The position numbers were made by a program, and so were the translations under genes. Positions 35,043 to 45,213 of a stretch of DNA of 64,000 nucleotides are shown here, piece after piece. The notes under the pieces were generated by a model. The model made no database searches and was not told the origin of the DNA. It worked only from the letters and a program-made list of their open reading frames with translations. Each line of letters starts with the position of its first letter. The first letter of the stretch is position 1. The stretch comes from CBDBIG01 sp965205845 [NCBI: bacterium] (GTDB lineage Bacteria; SAR324): positions 372,001-436,000 of the forward strand of contig CBDBIG010000002.1 of NCBI GenBank assembly GCA_965205845.1, given 5' to 3'.

Positions 35043-36092
35043 TTACAACGGTTTTACGCTATGGCGTTTTTTAACCCATTCGGCTGCGATGTCAGGCTTC
35101 CATTGATCTTGCAAAACCCATTGTTGTAGACGTCGCAATGTGGATACTCCAGGTGTAAAATCCTTGGTAAGGGTTTTGGTATTCATACCAAATGGATGAA
35201 GCAACGCGTAGGGCGAGTGGCCTGGAAAACCAATGGTCACAAGTTGTTTCTCGAAGTCTTTAAAAAACGGGACGAGACTCAACCAAAGGGGTGTTTTTGT
35301 GGTGCAAATGTAGTGGTTGGCTGCTTTTTGAAAGCACGTAGGGTTGTTCGGTTTGCTCGTATGATACTCATAGCGATAATTCTTCGGTTCATCGTTCACA
35401 TAGTCTATTTGACGATGGGAGCGATTGGCCAAATGGGCGAGGATTTCCCCCAGCGGCATCGGGCTTTTGTCTTTTCTATAGTAGGCCCCATTGGTGTGGG
35501 GATCTTGAATGTAAGTCTTCCCATTTACTTCAACCAAAACAACTGCATGGGTTAAATCCAACTCCCCCTCTCGAAAACCATAAGAAAGTATATAAACCTG
35601 AAACCCCAGTAATCGGTACACCTCAGCGAGGATCTCACTTTTCCCCCCGCAAAAAAATCCGCCATCGGATTCATTGCGCAAGAACTCATAAATTTTCTCT
35701 GTGGTTGGTTTTGCGCGGTATGAAACCGTGTTGTGATCGATTTTTACGGCTCCGTAGCTTCTCCCCGCACTGGTATCAAAATGGATGGAAGCCCATTTGC
35801 GTATTTCATTGAGTTTTTCAAAGTCTGACAGGCGATCGTAGCCTCGGATTTCTTGCCTAAACAAGGTGAGCAGTTTCTTTTTTTCTTCAAGAGGATCTAT
35901 TAGACTCACATAGATGCCCTCTCGTACAAAGTTTTTAACGCGCGTCTTGAAATCGATATAGGAATCATACTGATTAAAGGAGCGATTGCCTAAAACAACC
36001 GTAACAACCATCACCACCAAAGCAGATAACGCGAAGAGCAGCCCGCGCCAATAAGGGTGTTGGCTCAAAAAGGGAAAGGGTTTTTTTTGCAT
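35043..36092 (-). CDS. Membrane-anchored transglutaminase-like protein
   Basis: 349 residues. One membrane helix near residues 15-35 (GLLFALSALVVMVVTVVLGN) is followed by a domain with the papain/transglutaminase triad: GGFFCGGKSEILAEVYRLLG (Cys), LTHAVVLVEVNGKTYIQDPH (His and Asp). The Cys sits at the start of a helix, as in bacterial transglutaminase-like proteases. The C-terminal 110 residues have no motif I recognise. It is probably exported side out and acts on peptides or as a protease; the substrate is unknown. It stands alone between the prophage and uvrB. Confidence 0.75.
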   Translation of the reverse strand: MQKKPFPFLSQHPYWRGLLFALSALVVMVVTVVLGNRSFNQYDSYIDFKTRVKNFVREGIYVSLIDPLEEKKKLLTLFRQEIRGYDRLSDFEKLNEIRKWASIHFDTSAGRSYGAVKIDHNTVSYRAKPTTEKIYEFLRNESDGGFFCGGKSEILAEVYRLLGFQVYILSYGFREGELDLTHAVVLVEVNGKTYIQDPHTNGAYYRKDKSPMPLGEILAHLANRSHRQIDYVNDEPKNYRYEYHTSKPNNPTCFQKAANHYICTTKTPLWLSLVPFFKDFEKQLVTIGFPGHSPYALLHPFGMNTKTLTKDFTPGVSTLRRLQQWVLQDQWKPDIAAEWVKKRHSVKPL

Positions 36093-36275
36093 GTATTAAC
36101 AATCTCTCAGCAACGGTATGGGCCGACTCTCACGAGGCAGCACCTTAACAAAATGGGTGTATCGTTTCTGTGGTCCCACGTATTCAGGGGAATTCTTAGC
36201 CGTAACAAAAAGAACGCCTAACTTGCAAGGGGGTGGTGGGGGTGCACATACTGCTTTGTAAAGCCAAAAACGTGC

Positions 36276-38264
36276 CTACTTTACCCCCAATTGCATGCGC
36301 TTTAAGTCGCGCAAGGCATCGCGATACTGGGCGGCCCCCTCAAAGTCGAGATCTTTGGCAGCAGCAAGCATTTGCTTTTGCAATTGTTTGATTTGCTTCT
36401 CCATTTTAGCGTGATCAAGGGGGTCAATCTCTTGGCCGTGAACGGTGAGCAAGGTGGCCTGGGCTGTGCTGGTGGGGACCAGTGAGGCAGAAATATCTCG
36501 CACAATTTGGGTGGGGGTAATCCCATGCCGCGCATTATAGGCCCTTTGCTTGGTTTGGCGGCGCTCGGTTTCTTCAATGACGAGGCGCATCGAATCGGTA
36601 ACACGATCAGCGTAAAAAATGACCCGACCCCCCACATTTCGGGCTGCCCTGCCACAGGTTTGCATCAGCGAGCGATAAGAGCGTAAGTAGCCCTCTTTGT
36701 CGGCATCCAAAATGGCCACCAATGCCACCTCGGGAATGTCGAGACCTTCGCGAAGCAAGTTGATTCCAATCAGTACGTCAAACTCACCCAAGCGCAGGTC
36801 GCGCAAAATTTCTGCGCGTTCAATGGCGTTGTTTTCGGAGTGCATATAACGCACACGCACTCCCAAATCCTCGTAGTACTTGGTTAAATCCTCCGACATC
36901 CGCTTGGTTAAGGTGGTGGCTAGCACGCGCTCTTTTTTTTCAGTACAAGTGCGTATTTCATCGAGCAAATCGTCGACTTGGTTTGCGATAGGACGGACCT
37001 CAATGGGTGGGTCAAGCAGGCCTGTCGGGCGCACCACGGCCTCGACCATGGCACCCCCAGAGTGCTCAATTTCGTAGGGTCCTGGGGTGGCAGACACGTA
37101 CACGGCTTGATCAATGCGCTGCTCGAATTCGGCAAAGGTGAGTGGGCGGTTATCGAGGGCGCAAGGCAGGCGAAATCCATGATCGACCAAGGTGGTTTTA
37201 CGCGAAATATCTCCGCGATTCATGGCCCCCAGCTGGGGAACGGTAACGTGGCTTTCATCAATAAACAGCAAGGATTGGCGTGGAAAAAAATCAAGCAATG
37301 TGGGACCCGCTGAACCTGGTGCCCTGCTTTGCAAAATGCGGCTGTAGTTTTCAATGCCCTTACAACTTCCCGTTTCTTCCAACATTTCCACATCACACAG
37401 GGTGCGCTGCTCAAGGCGCTGGGCTTCGAGCAGTTTTTTTTGGCTTTTAAACTCGATCAAACGCGCTTGCAGTTCTTGACGAATTTGCTGAACCGCCGCA
37501 GGCATTTGATCTTGAGGGGTGGCGTAGTGGGTGGCGGGGTAAATGGCCGCTTTGGTCAGCAGTTCTAACTTGGTACCACGTACAGGGTCAACGCGCGAGA
37601 TCGCCTCCACTTCATCCCCAAACAGTTCGATGCGAATGGCATCCTCTGCGTTGGCTGGAAACACCTCAACCACATCGCCCCGCACCCGAAAGCACCCGCG
37701 GTGAAAGTCGTAGTCGTTACGCTTATATTGGCTCTCCACCAAGCGCGCCAGCAGCAACTCGCGTTCAATCGCATCTCCTATGCGCAAATACACTTTCATC
37801 CCCTTGTATTGCTCGGGGGAACCGAGACCATAAATGCATGAAACCGAAGCTACAATAATCACATCTTCACGCTCAAACAAGGCGTAGGTGGCGGCGAGGC
37901 GCATGCGATCTAACTCGTCATTTTGTGAGGAGTCTTTTTCAATATACACATTGCGCGAGGGTACATAGGCCTCGGGTTGAAAGTAGTCATAGTAGCTCAC
38001 AAAGTATTCCACCGCATTGTGGGGAAAAAAGCTTTGAAATTCTTGGTAGAGCTGGGCTGCCAAAATTTTGTTGGGGGCTATAACGAGGGTGGGACGCTGG
38101 AGTTGCGCAATCACATTGGCCATGATGAACGTTTTTCCCGAACCCGTTACCCCTAGCAAGGTTTGATGGGGCGCATCGGCAGCAAACCCAGCCAACAAGG
38201 CATCCACGGCCTGGGGTTGGTCACCTGTAAGGACGTACTTGCTTTGCAACTGAAAACGGGACAT
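36276..38264 (-). CDS. uvrB: Excinuclease ABC subunit B
   Basis: DNA damage-verifying helicase of nucleotide excision repair. The ATP site LLGVTGSGKTFIMAN, the beta hairpin YYDYFQPEAYVPSRNVYIEK, helicase motif VLIGINLLREGLDIPEVALV and QTCGRAARNVGGRVI are all present. The C-terminal UVR motif (AAKDLDFEGAAQYRDALRDL) for UvrA/UvrC contact ends the protein. The ATG at 38264 (SRFQLQSKY) gives 662 residues, as usual; the open frame extends 37 codons upstream without conservation. Single gene on the minus strand. Confidence 0.97.
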   Translation of the reverse strand: MSRFQLQSKYVLTGDQPQAVDALLAGFAADAPHQTLLGVTGSGKTFIMANVIAQLQRPTLVIAPNKILAAQLYQEFQSFFPHNAVEYFVSYYDYFQPEAYVPSRNVYIEKDSSQNDELDRMRLAATYALFEREDVIIVASVSCIYGLGSPEQYKGMKVYLRIGDAIERELLLARLVESQYKRNDYDFHRGCFRVRGDVVEVFPANAEDAIRIELFGDEVEAISRVDPVRGTKLELLTKAAIYPATHYATPQDQMPAAVQQIRQELQARLIEFKSQKKLLEAQRLEQRTLCDVEMLEETGSCKGIENYSRILQSRAPGSAGPTLLDFFPRQSLLFIDESHVTVPQLGAMNRGDISRKTTLVDHGFRLPCALDNRPLTFAEFEQRIDQAVYVSATPGPYEIEHSGGAMVEAVVRPTGLLDPPIEVRPIANQVDDLLDEIRTCTEKKERVLATTLTKRMSEDLTKYYEDLGVRVRYMHSENNAIERAEILRDLRLGEFDVLIGINLLREGLDIPEVALVAILDADKEGYLRSYRSLMQTCGRAARNVGGRVIFYADRVTDSMRLVIEETERRQTKQRAYNARHGITPTQIVRDISASLVPTSTAQATLLTVHGQEIDPLDHAKMEKQIKQLQKQMLAAAKDLDFEGAAQYRDALRDLKRMQLGVK

Positions 38265-38728
38265 GGCTTTAAAAAGGTAGCGATTTCTGAAACGAAGGGG
38301 TTTTTTTAAGAATAGGATACTAATGGGTGATGTTAGGCTTTGCGTGGGTTTTTCAAGGGGTGTTCCTTGCAGCATTTACCATCGCGCCCCCTGGAGCACT
38401 CCATTGTTACATACCTAATGGGTGGGTGACAAAGAACTGTAGCACCGTCACAGGCATTGTGCTATTGCCAATACCACCTGCCATGATGCGTCGATAGCAA
38501 GGCTGTGCGCACGCTTGACACTCCTGAAAAAACCTTTTATGTTACGTGGGTACCCCCCTTTTAAGTGCTTGCTTGTGCATCGATTTGCATCGATTTGCTG
38601 CTCTATGCCATTGTTGAGGGCACGTTGCACGGTTTTTAAACCTCCGGGAGCCCCCCCACCCCAAAGGAAACCCCTTTGGCACGAGGGCGTGGTTTTTGGC
38701 AGGTACGTTAAAGTTTTCACAAAAAACA
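38265..38728. other. Intergenic region between uvrB and gor
   Basis: About 460 bases between divergent genes, so it must hold both promoters. A short direct repeat, GCATCGATTT, occurs at about 38577-38598. Small frames on both strands lack features. No RNA gene was identified. Confidence 0.4.
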
Positions 38729-40123
38729 ATGGGGACACACACCGTGGCAAACGCGGCAGAGTTTGATTTTTTTGTAATTGGTGGCGGTTCGGGTGGAGTA
38801 AGGGCTGCACGAATGGCAGCGAGCTATGGTGCTAAAACCGCCTTGTGTGAGGGCCAAGCCTTGGGCGGCACCTGTGTGAATGTGGGCTGTATTCCTAAAA
38901 AATTGTTTGTGTATGGGGCTGAGTTTGCCGCGCAAATGAAAGATGCCCCGGGGTATGGCTGGCAGGTGCAAGGGGCCAGTTTTCACTGGCCTACCTTGAT
39001 TGCCAATAAAAACAAAGAAATCGCCCGCTTAAATGGCGTTTACGCCAAAATATTGCAAAATGCGGGGGTTTTGCAAATTGAAGGCTGGGGGAAACTGGTC
39101 GATGCACACACCGTTGAGGTAGCAGGGGTGCGATACCATGCCAAGCGTATTTTAATTGCTACGGGAGGCAACCCTTGGGTCCCCAAAACCATTACAGGAG
39201 TTGAACACGCAGTCGTTTCCGATGCGATGTTTTTTCTGCCTCAGTTACCCAAATCGGCACTGGTCGTGGGCGGCGGGTATATTGCGGTCGAATTTGCGGG
39301 CGTACTACACCACTTGGGCTGCAAAACCACCTTGGCGCATCGTGGCGCAAAACTGCTGCGAGGCTTTGATGAGGAGGTGCGCGATCACCTTGGTAAAGAA
39401 ATGCTGGCCCAAGGCATGGAGATTCGCTTCTCGACACAGTTACAGAGCATTGTAAAAACGCGTGACGGCTTGCTGCAAGCCACCATGGTCGATGCTACAG
39501 GTAGCCATAACACACTCGAAACCGAATTGGTCTTGCTGGCACTGGGGCGCAGGCCTTTGGTGGCCGGCTTAGGTTTGGATGCCATAGGCGTTAAAACCAG
39601 GGAGGGTGGTGCCATTGTAGTCGACAACAACTACGCTACCAGCATCCCTAACATTTATGCCATCGGCGATGCCATTGACCGCACACAACTAACCCCCATT
39701 GCCTTGGAAGAAGGCAGTGCTCTGGCCAAAAACCTCTTTAATCAAGAGGTTACCAAGGTGGATTACTCGCTGATTCCAAGTGCCGTATTTAGCCACCCCA
39801 CCGTTGGTTCGGCAGGGTTAACCGAGGTCCAAGCCAAGGCACAAGGCATGCCTTTGCGTATTTTTGAAAGCCGCTTTAAACCGCTAAAACACACCCTGAG
39901 CGGGCGTCAAACCCAAACCTACATGAAACTGGTGGTCCATGCACACAACGACAAAGTAGTGGGCTGCCATGTGGTTGGCGACGATGCTGCCGAAATGATT
40001 CAATGCTTGGCCGTAGCCCTTTGCTGTGATGCCACCAAGGCACAATTTGATGCCACCTTGGCCGTGCATCCCACCGCTGCGGAAGAATGGGTAACCATGC
40101 GTGAACCCACCCGCATGGCGTAA
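38729..40123 (+). CDS. gor: Glutathione-disulfide reductase
   Basis: NADPH-dependent flavoenzyme that reduces oxidised glutathione. The FAD site FFVIGGGSGGVRAARMAA, the redox disulfide GGTCVNVGCIPKKLF, the NADPH site VVGGGYIAVEFAGVL and the FAD motif NIYAIGDAIDR are all seen; the C-terminal HPTAAEEW carries the catalytic His-Glu pair. 464 residues from ATG 38729. gshA lies at 45214 in the same window, so glutathione is made here. The radical SAM gene follows after 16 bases, probably in one transcript. Confidence 0.93.
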   Translation: MGTHTVANAAEFDFFVIGGGSGGVRAARMAASYGAKTALCEGQALGGTCVNVGCIPKKLFVYGAEFAAQMKDAPGYGWQVQGASFHWPTLIANKNKEIARLNGVYAKILQNAGVLQIEGWGKLVDAHTVEVAGVRYHAKRILIATGGNPWVPKTITGVEHAVVSDAMFFLPQLPKSALVVGGGYIAVEFAGVLHHLGCKTTLAHRGAKLLRGFDEEVRDHLGKEMLAQGMEIRFSTQLQSIVKTRDGLLQATMVDATGSHNTLETELVLLALGRRPLVAGLGLDAIGVKTREGGAIVVDNNYATSIPNIYAIGDAIDRTQLTPIALEEGSALAKNLFNQEVTKVDYSLIPSAVFSHPTVGSAGLTEVQAKAQGMPLRIFESRFKPLKHTLSGRQTQTYMKLVVHAHNDKVVGCHVVGDDAAEMIQCLAVALCCDATKAQFDATLAVHPTAAEEWVTMREPTRMA

Positions 40124-40139
40124 AAGGGCTATTTTTACC

Positions 40140-41699
40140 ATGGCGCATCCTAACACCGTATTGTTGCTTTCCATCTATGACCTAGGGCGCAGGCCTATGG
40201 CCTTGGCTTTGGCGGCAGGATGGTTCCAGCAGGCCAGGTTACGGGTACACTGCCTTGATTTATCCATACAAAACCTGAATGAAACCCTCGTACGCCAAGC
40301 TGACTGCATTGCCTTGCACGTCCCCATGCACACCGCCACGCGGCTGGCAGCGGGTGTGTTGCCACGCCTTAAAGCCTTAAACCCTAAGGCGTTACTGGTG
40401 TGTTGGGGGCTTTATGGGCCGCCTAACCAAGCATGGCTCCAAAGTTTGGGTGCTGCCCATGTGTTGGGGGCGGAATGCGAACCCGATTTGGTAGCCTTGG
40501 TCGAAGGTACTCAAAAAACGCCCCCAGGGGCTCCCAAAAACCGCGCCAAGGTGTTGGCGCAAAACCTTGCCAAAAATTCCGCCAAAAGCGTGCCTTTGCC
40601 CAAATTAAAACATCCGTTAAGCGTGGCTGCAGGTTTGCCCAGCCCAGAACATTATGCCGTACTCAAGATGGGCAAAATCCAGCGCAAAACCGCCGCGGTC
40701 GAAGCCACAAGAGGTTGCAAGCATACCTGTACCCACTGCCCCATTACCCCCATGTATCAAGGGCAACTACGGGTGGTGGCAGCGGCGGTGGTGTTGGATG
40801 CCATTGATACCCAAGTCGAGCTGGGTGCTGAACACGTAAGTTTTGCGGATGCCGATTTTTTAAACGCTCCCAGACACTCGCTGAATATTGTGCGTGCCAT
40901 GCAAAAGCGCCATCCTAAATTGAGTTACGATGTCACCATTAAGGTCGAGCATTTGCTAAAGCACGCAAAAATGTTGCCCATATTGCGCGACACGGGTTGT
41001 GTGCTGGTTACCACCGCTGTCGAAACTTTTGAACCCCTTGTCTTAAACAAATTGCAGAAAAATCATAGTGCCAAGCATGCCGTCGATGCCATTTTGTTGC
41101 TCCGTAACACGGGGTTAGGGTGTAACCCGACCTTTGTTCCTTTTACCCCTTGGAGCACGCCAAAAGGGATTCATCAATTGCTCCAATGGGTGCAACGCTT
41201 AGGGCTGGTGCCCTTGGTGGCGCCCGTACAATACGGCATTCGCTTGCTATTGCCCCAAGGGTCTCCCATCGTGCAAGATGCCAACCTAAAACCGTGGCTC
41301 CTCCCTTTTGACGCCGCCAAGTTGCACACACCATGGCGCGCACCCGATGCCCGCTTAGATGCTTTGCAGCAAGAATTTGCTGACTTGGCACAAAGCGCAC
41401 AGAGCCAAAAAATGGCGCGCGAGGAAGTGTTTGCGCACCTACAGCAGCGTGTGAATGCTTGGGTTACACCTGCAGAATTAGGTAGGGACGCACCCACCCA
41501 TGATTCCAAGCAACGCCCCCCTTTAGGCATGGGGCACTGGTCACAACCTGCTCCCTGGGTGCTTACCCCACAGCTCAGCGAGCCATGGTTTTGCTGAGCA
41601 GAACCCAATGGAGAGCAGGTAGCCTCCTTACAACTTTCAACCAACCATGGGCAAAGCAAGCAAGCCTTACCATCATCAAGGCAAGGGGTCGCCTTTTGA
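40140..41699 (+). CDS. CUAEP-tail radical SAM selenoprotein
   Basis: The frame starts at ATG 40140. Residues 1-140 look like a B12-binding-type Rossmann domain without the cobalamin His motif. The radical SAM domain follows, with the cluster motif CKHTCTHC (Cys193, Cys197, Cys200). The frame meets TGA at 41595-41597 in the context W-F-C-(TGA)-A-E-P, then stays open for 33 more codons to TGA 41697. C-U/C-A-E-P is the tail that names a known radical SAM (seleno)protein family, so TGA is read as selenocysteine 486, giving about 519 residues. selA is 1.5 kb away. The reaction is unknown. I could not fold a sure SECIS. Confidence 0.88.
41595..41597 (+). promoter_or_regulatory. Probable selenocysteine (recoded TGA) codon
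   Basis: In-frame TGA between the Cys codon TGC and GCA GAA CCC (Ala-Glu-Pro). Bases after it (41598-41640) should form the SECIS hairpin; short complementary strings such as GCT and AGC exist, but I cannot settle the fold by eye. Confidence 0.85.
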
Positions 41700-41882
41700 A
41701 ATAATGCCAGGTGGGACCATTTTGGTTGTAAATTGTCCCTTTCATCGGTTTGCCATCGGTGTCGTATTCGTCAACTTGGGCACTGAAAACATAGCCTCTG
41801 GGTCAAACTTATACACCCCCCGCGCACTTGGGTGCCCCATTGAACCTTGAAAGCCTGCGGCAAAATGACCCGTGTAAAATCA
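41690..41882 (-). pseudogene. Remnant of an unidentified protein gene
   Basis: On the minus strand, bases 41882-41795 read YTGHFAAGFQGSMGHPSARG and VYKFDPEAMF; after a frame change near 41795, bases 41790-41690 read SAQVDEYDTDGKPMKGTIYN and QNGPTWHYF. The two pieces join smoothly into one composition-balanced protein string, unlike the shadow frames around. No start codon or whole domain remains. It ends beside the true end of the selenoprotein gene. I do not recognise the family. Confidence 0.35.
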
Positions 41883-42014
41883 CTGTGAACGAAAGTCGCA
41901 CAGCAGGTGCACGTTTACACTAGGAGTGCCCCCAAGATACCAAGGCAAGGGGAACTTACAATACGGATCTTGACGCGGTCGTGGTAGCCATGCAAGGGCG
42001 ATGAAAAAAATTGC

Positions 42015-43166
42015 TTAGATTGACAGGGGTAGAAGGACGGGGCTGTGGCGTAAGAGCCATGGGTGTTCTGCATGGCGTAGGTTGCCATAACAAAGGGCAC
42101 TCACAAATTCAAACAGCAAGGCATGGGCATGGCTAAGGTGCATTTTAACCAGTACGTCCAAGCGGCCCACAAGGCGTAATGCACGTTCAAGTTCAAGCAT
42201 CGAAAAAGACAAGGCTTGCCCTTTAATGCGTTTGATTAAAAAAGGCGGCGTTTTAAGGGTGCCTGCCCATTGGCTTTCTGGGACCGCTTGGCGTCGCAAA
42301 TCGTGCACCAGTAACCAGTTGCGCAGTTGGTGTGCCAAAATACCCAACAATTGAGGGTGTGCATGGGGAGCATTTTGGGAAAAAAATGCATCAATTTCTG
42401 CCAGGCATGCAGCCAAATTTTTGTCTGCCAAATACTGGCTTATTTTAAATATATTGCTGGCTTTGGAACTGGCAACCAGTGCGCGTAATGCCTCTTGGGT
42501 TATCGGACCCTCTTGGGCCAGCAGTTTAATTTTGTTAAGTTCTTGGCCTAGGCGCCCCAGATCGTTGCCCACACTTTCTATCAACCACTCCACCTGCTTT
42601 TTGGTAAGCGAAAACCCTTGGCGTTGGACTTGTTCCATCACCCATGGAGCAGCATTCCAATCATTGTAAGTAATGAAGCGTTCAACGCGGCCGTGTTTTT
42701 TACAGGCACTTAAGAGGGGGCGCGAAATATCGCTCTCGCGTTGGGCTTTAGCACTGAGCAACAAGTACAGCCCCGGAGGCGGTTTAGCCAACCAAATTTG
42801 GAGCATCTCGAGAAGGCGCTTGCTGGGATTTATTTGCGTACTGCTGGCATTTTTATGCGTGGAACGGGCTGAAGTTTTGCTCCCCGTACCCATTTTAACG
42901 TGCTGAATGCGATCGATTTGCACCAAGTGTGCATCGCATAAAAAGGGCTGGGTTTCGGCGGCTTCTTGCAGCGCATTCAAGGCTTCATGGGCACCAAGAG
43001 CTCCTTGCTTTAACATCTCTTCTGCGTCAAAGCGCTGGTAGGCAAAGGGGTTTTCTGTTTGGGGGGCACCTAGTACCTGCTGGCGATACTTGGCCCAGGC
43101 TTTCTCGACCATGGGGCTTTGGTTGCCATATACCAGCAAGCAAAAGGGAGGGTTAGCGGTTGTCAT
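42015..43166 (-). CDS. holA: DNA polymerase III delta subunit
   Basis: Clamp-loader subunit that opens the sliding clamp. 383 residues with the loose but typical pattern: CLLVYGNQSPMVEKAWAKYR at the start, FLCDAHLVQIDRIQHV, and the middle helical block SLTKKQVEWLIESVGNDLGRLGQELNKIKLLA, then FKISQYLADKNLAACLAEID and LLGILAHQLRNWL, which are the most conserved segments. A Ser/Thr/Lys-rich insert lies at about residues 92-110. It starts seven bases after selA and is probably co-transcribed with it. Confidence 0.88.
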   Translation of the reverse strand: MTTANPPFCLLVYGNQSPMVEKAWAKYRQQVLGAPQTENPFAYQRFDAEEMLKQGALGAHEALNALQEAAETQPFLCDAHLVQIDRIQHVKMGTGSKTSARSTHKNASSTQINPSKRLLEMLQIWLAKPPPGLYLLLSAKAQRESDISRPLLSACKKHGRVERFITYNDWNAAPWVMEQVQRQGFSLTKKQVEWLIESVGNDLGRLGQELNKIKLLAQEGPITQEALRALVASSKASNIFKISQYLADKNLAACLAEIDAFFSQNAPHAHPQLLGILAHQLRNWLLVHDLRRQAVPESQWAGTLKTPPFLIKRIKGQALSFSMLELERALRLVGRLDVLVKMHLSHAHALLFEFVSALCYGNLRHAEHPWLLRHSPVLLPLSI

Positions 43167-43173
43167 AATGATT

Positions 43174-44676
43174 TTATTTCAACGAAAGGTGTTGTGCCCC
43201 AATGTGCAACAATGCTTCCACCACCACAGCCTCATCTCCTTCCAGCAAGGTGCGCATATCGAGCAATACCTTGCCCTTAGCAAGGCGACAAATAATGGGT
43301 GTGGTGTGCTGGCGCAAAGCGCATGCCAAAGCTTCGCCATCTTGAGTGCTGGGGGTTTTGGATTGCACCGGGCTTTGTGGCAGGGATTTTTTTTTGGTTT
43401 GTGCAGCTTGCAAGGCAAGCACAAGGCAGACGGTGGGCAACTTGGTTTCAGGGTTGGCACCTCCACCCGTTAAGCTATTTTCTTGGCTAATGTGCCAACA
43501 AAGGAGACTGTTTTGTCCTAAACGCTTTTCCAAAGCTTGAGCCATACGTTGAGCCACGGGGAGCATCTCTTGTGGGGTACGCTCTAACAACTGCAAGGTG
43601 ATGTTTTGAGGCTCGGTCTCCTTAAGTGCCAAAAATTCCAGCAACGACTGCTCCAACAATACCATGCGTACTTTATCCACGCGCATGGTGCGATACAAAG
43701 GGTGTTGACGCATCGCCAAAATGCTCTCTTGCCTACCCACCACCAAACCCGCCTGCACACTGCCAAGGGTTTTATCACCGCTAAAGGTGAGCACATCAAT
43801 CCCCTGGGCTATCTCTTGGGCTACGCTAAGGTTAGGGCGCAACGGGGGGTTGTTAAAGTGATAAAAACTGCCCGCACCCGCATCATACCAAAAAGCCACC
43901 CCTTTGTTTTGAGCCACCGCTGCCAGTTCGGCCAAACTGGGCTCTTGCACAAACCCTTGCATGCTAAAGTTTGAGCGGTGCACTTTTAGCAGGGCCGCGG
44001 GATGAGGGCACGCTGCCAAGGCTTGGGCATAATCCACGGCTTTGGTACGGTTGGTCGTACCCACCTCAACCAACTGGCAACCCGACTGGCGCATAATATC
44101 GGGCACACGAAACCCACCCCCAATTTCGACCAACTCCCCACGCGAAACCACCACTTGACGTGCCTCACCCCTGGGCGTGCAGGCCAAAGCACTTAGCATC
44201 AGCAACACCGCTGCCGCATTGTTGTTTACCACCAATGCCGCCTGTGTTCCTGCCAAATTGGCCAACAACGCTTCTGCCTGCCCACCACGTGGACCACGCT
44301 TGCCGTTTTGTAGGTTCAATTCTAAATTTTGGTAGCGCGCAAGTAACAAAGTAGCCTGTTGCAACCAGGCAGCGGGCAAGGGGGCCCGCCCCAAATTGGT
44401 ATGAATAACCACCCCTGTTGCATTAATTACGGGTCGCAGTTGGGAATTTTGGCTTTGGCGCAATGCTTTTTCGATCTGGGCTAAAGCACTTTGGCGCCGC
44501 AACAGCGGGATCCTACCTTGCAAAATACGCGTGCGTAAGTCTGCCAATACCTGCAACACCTGTTGGCGTACCCCACGACCATAAGGCAACCTTGCCGCTT
44601 TAAGGTGCAAATCCACCTCCATGACTGCAGGCAGCTGACGCAGCATGTCTTGAATGTGCTTTTGTGCAGAAATCAT
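43174..44676 (-). CDS. selA: L-seryl-tRNA(Sec) selenium transferase
   Basis: Converts seryl-tRNA(Sec) to selenocysteyl-tRNA(Sec) with selenophosphate, PLP-dependent. Conserved blocks: RPVINATGVVIHTNLGRAPL, LNLQNGKRGPRG, NNNAAAVLLML, and SGDKTLGSVQAGLVVG with the PLP lysine (usual SGDK-x-LGGPQAG). The ATG at 44676 gives 500 residues; 21 codons upstream are open without conservation. selB, selC and selD are not in the window. The presence of selA next to a CUAEP-type gene supports selenocysteine decoding in this organism. It precedes holA by seven bases. Confidence 0.95.
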   Translation of the reverse strand: MISAQKHIQDMLRQLPAVMEVDLHLKAARLPYGRGVRQQVLQVLADLRTRILQGRIPLLRRQSALAQIEKALRQSQNSQLRPVINATGVVIHTNLGRAPLPAAWLQQATLLLARYQNLELNLQNGKRGPRGGQAEALLANLAGTQAALVVNNNAAAVLLMLSALACTPRGEARQVVVSRGELVEIGGGFRVPDIMRQSGCQLVEVGTTNRTKAVDYAQALAACPHPAALLKVHRSNFSMQGFVQEPSLAELAAVAQNKGVAFWYDAGAGSFYHFNNPPLRPNLSVAQEIAQGIDVLTFSGDKTLGSVQAGLVVGRQESILAMRQHPLYRTMRVDKVRMVLLEQSLLEFLALKETEPQNITLQLLERTPQEMLPVAQRMAQALEKRLGQNSLLCWHISQENSLTGGGANPETKLPTVCLVLALQAAQTKKKSLPQSPVQSKTPSTQDGEALACALRQHTTPIICRLAKGKVLLDMRTLLEGDEAVVVEALLHIGAQHLSLK

Positions 44677-45213
44677 CTTTTTTTGTCCACCATCACGCCA
44701 TTGCTTAAAAAAAATAAGTGCGCCAACCCCACGACTCACCCTAGCAAAATCTCACCCTAGGTCTTACCTCACCATGAACTCCTTGTGTTTTTAATTCAAC
44801 TCCGTCGATAAGGGTCTTTTTAAGACCCCTATTCTTTCGTCAAAACCCCTTTTCTCCCTATGCTCTTTTTCTCTTTTGTGAAAATCCGTCCCAAGGTTTT
44901 TACAAAAAAAGAACCGGTTTTCAATTTCAAAAAATTTGCTTCATACACTAACGTGAAGTTACACGCAGGTACTCAAAAACCGATCTACGCCTCTCATTTC
45001 GTCAACGATGCCCATGTGGAGGCCGCAAAGAAAACCGAGCAAAATTGGAAACGATAATGCACTAAGTGGCGCAGAAAACAAAATTGACATGCCTTGTGGT
45101 CAAGGGCTAGGCTCCTTGGGTTCCCTGATTTTGCTGCTTTTTGTGAGGCACATATCCTCAGCACCGACGTCTCCCCCCCTTGCATACCTCGTTCAAAGAG
45201 CACCTCCCCTTTT
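44677..45213. other. Intergenic region between selA and gshA with one hairpin
   Basis: GGGTCTT-TTT-AAGACCC at 44812-44828 is a perfect 7-bp hairpin, without a clear T run on either strand. A 65-codon frame at 44860-45057 starts with ATG but shows no recognisable features. I looked for a selC tRNA gene and found none. The promoters of the divergent selA and gshA genes should lie here. Confidence 0.45.

Noticed and set aside
41597-41597. Real stop codon of the radical SAM gene
   Set aside because: The C-TGA-A-E-P context and the open frame beyond match the CUAEP family, so recoding is the better explanation.
44860-45057. 65-codon gene between selA and gshA
   Set aside because: It starts with ATG but has no ribosome site, homology or typical composition.
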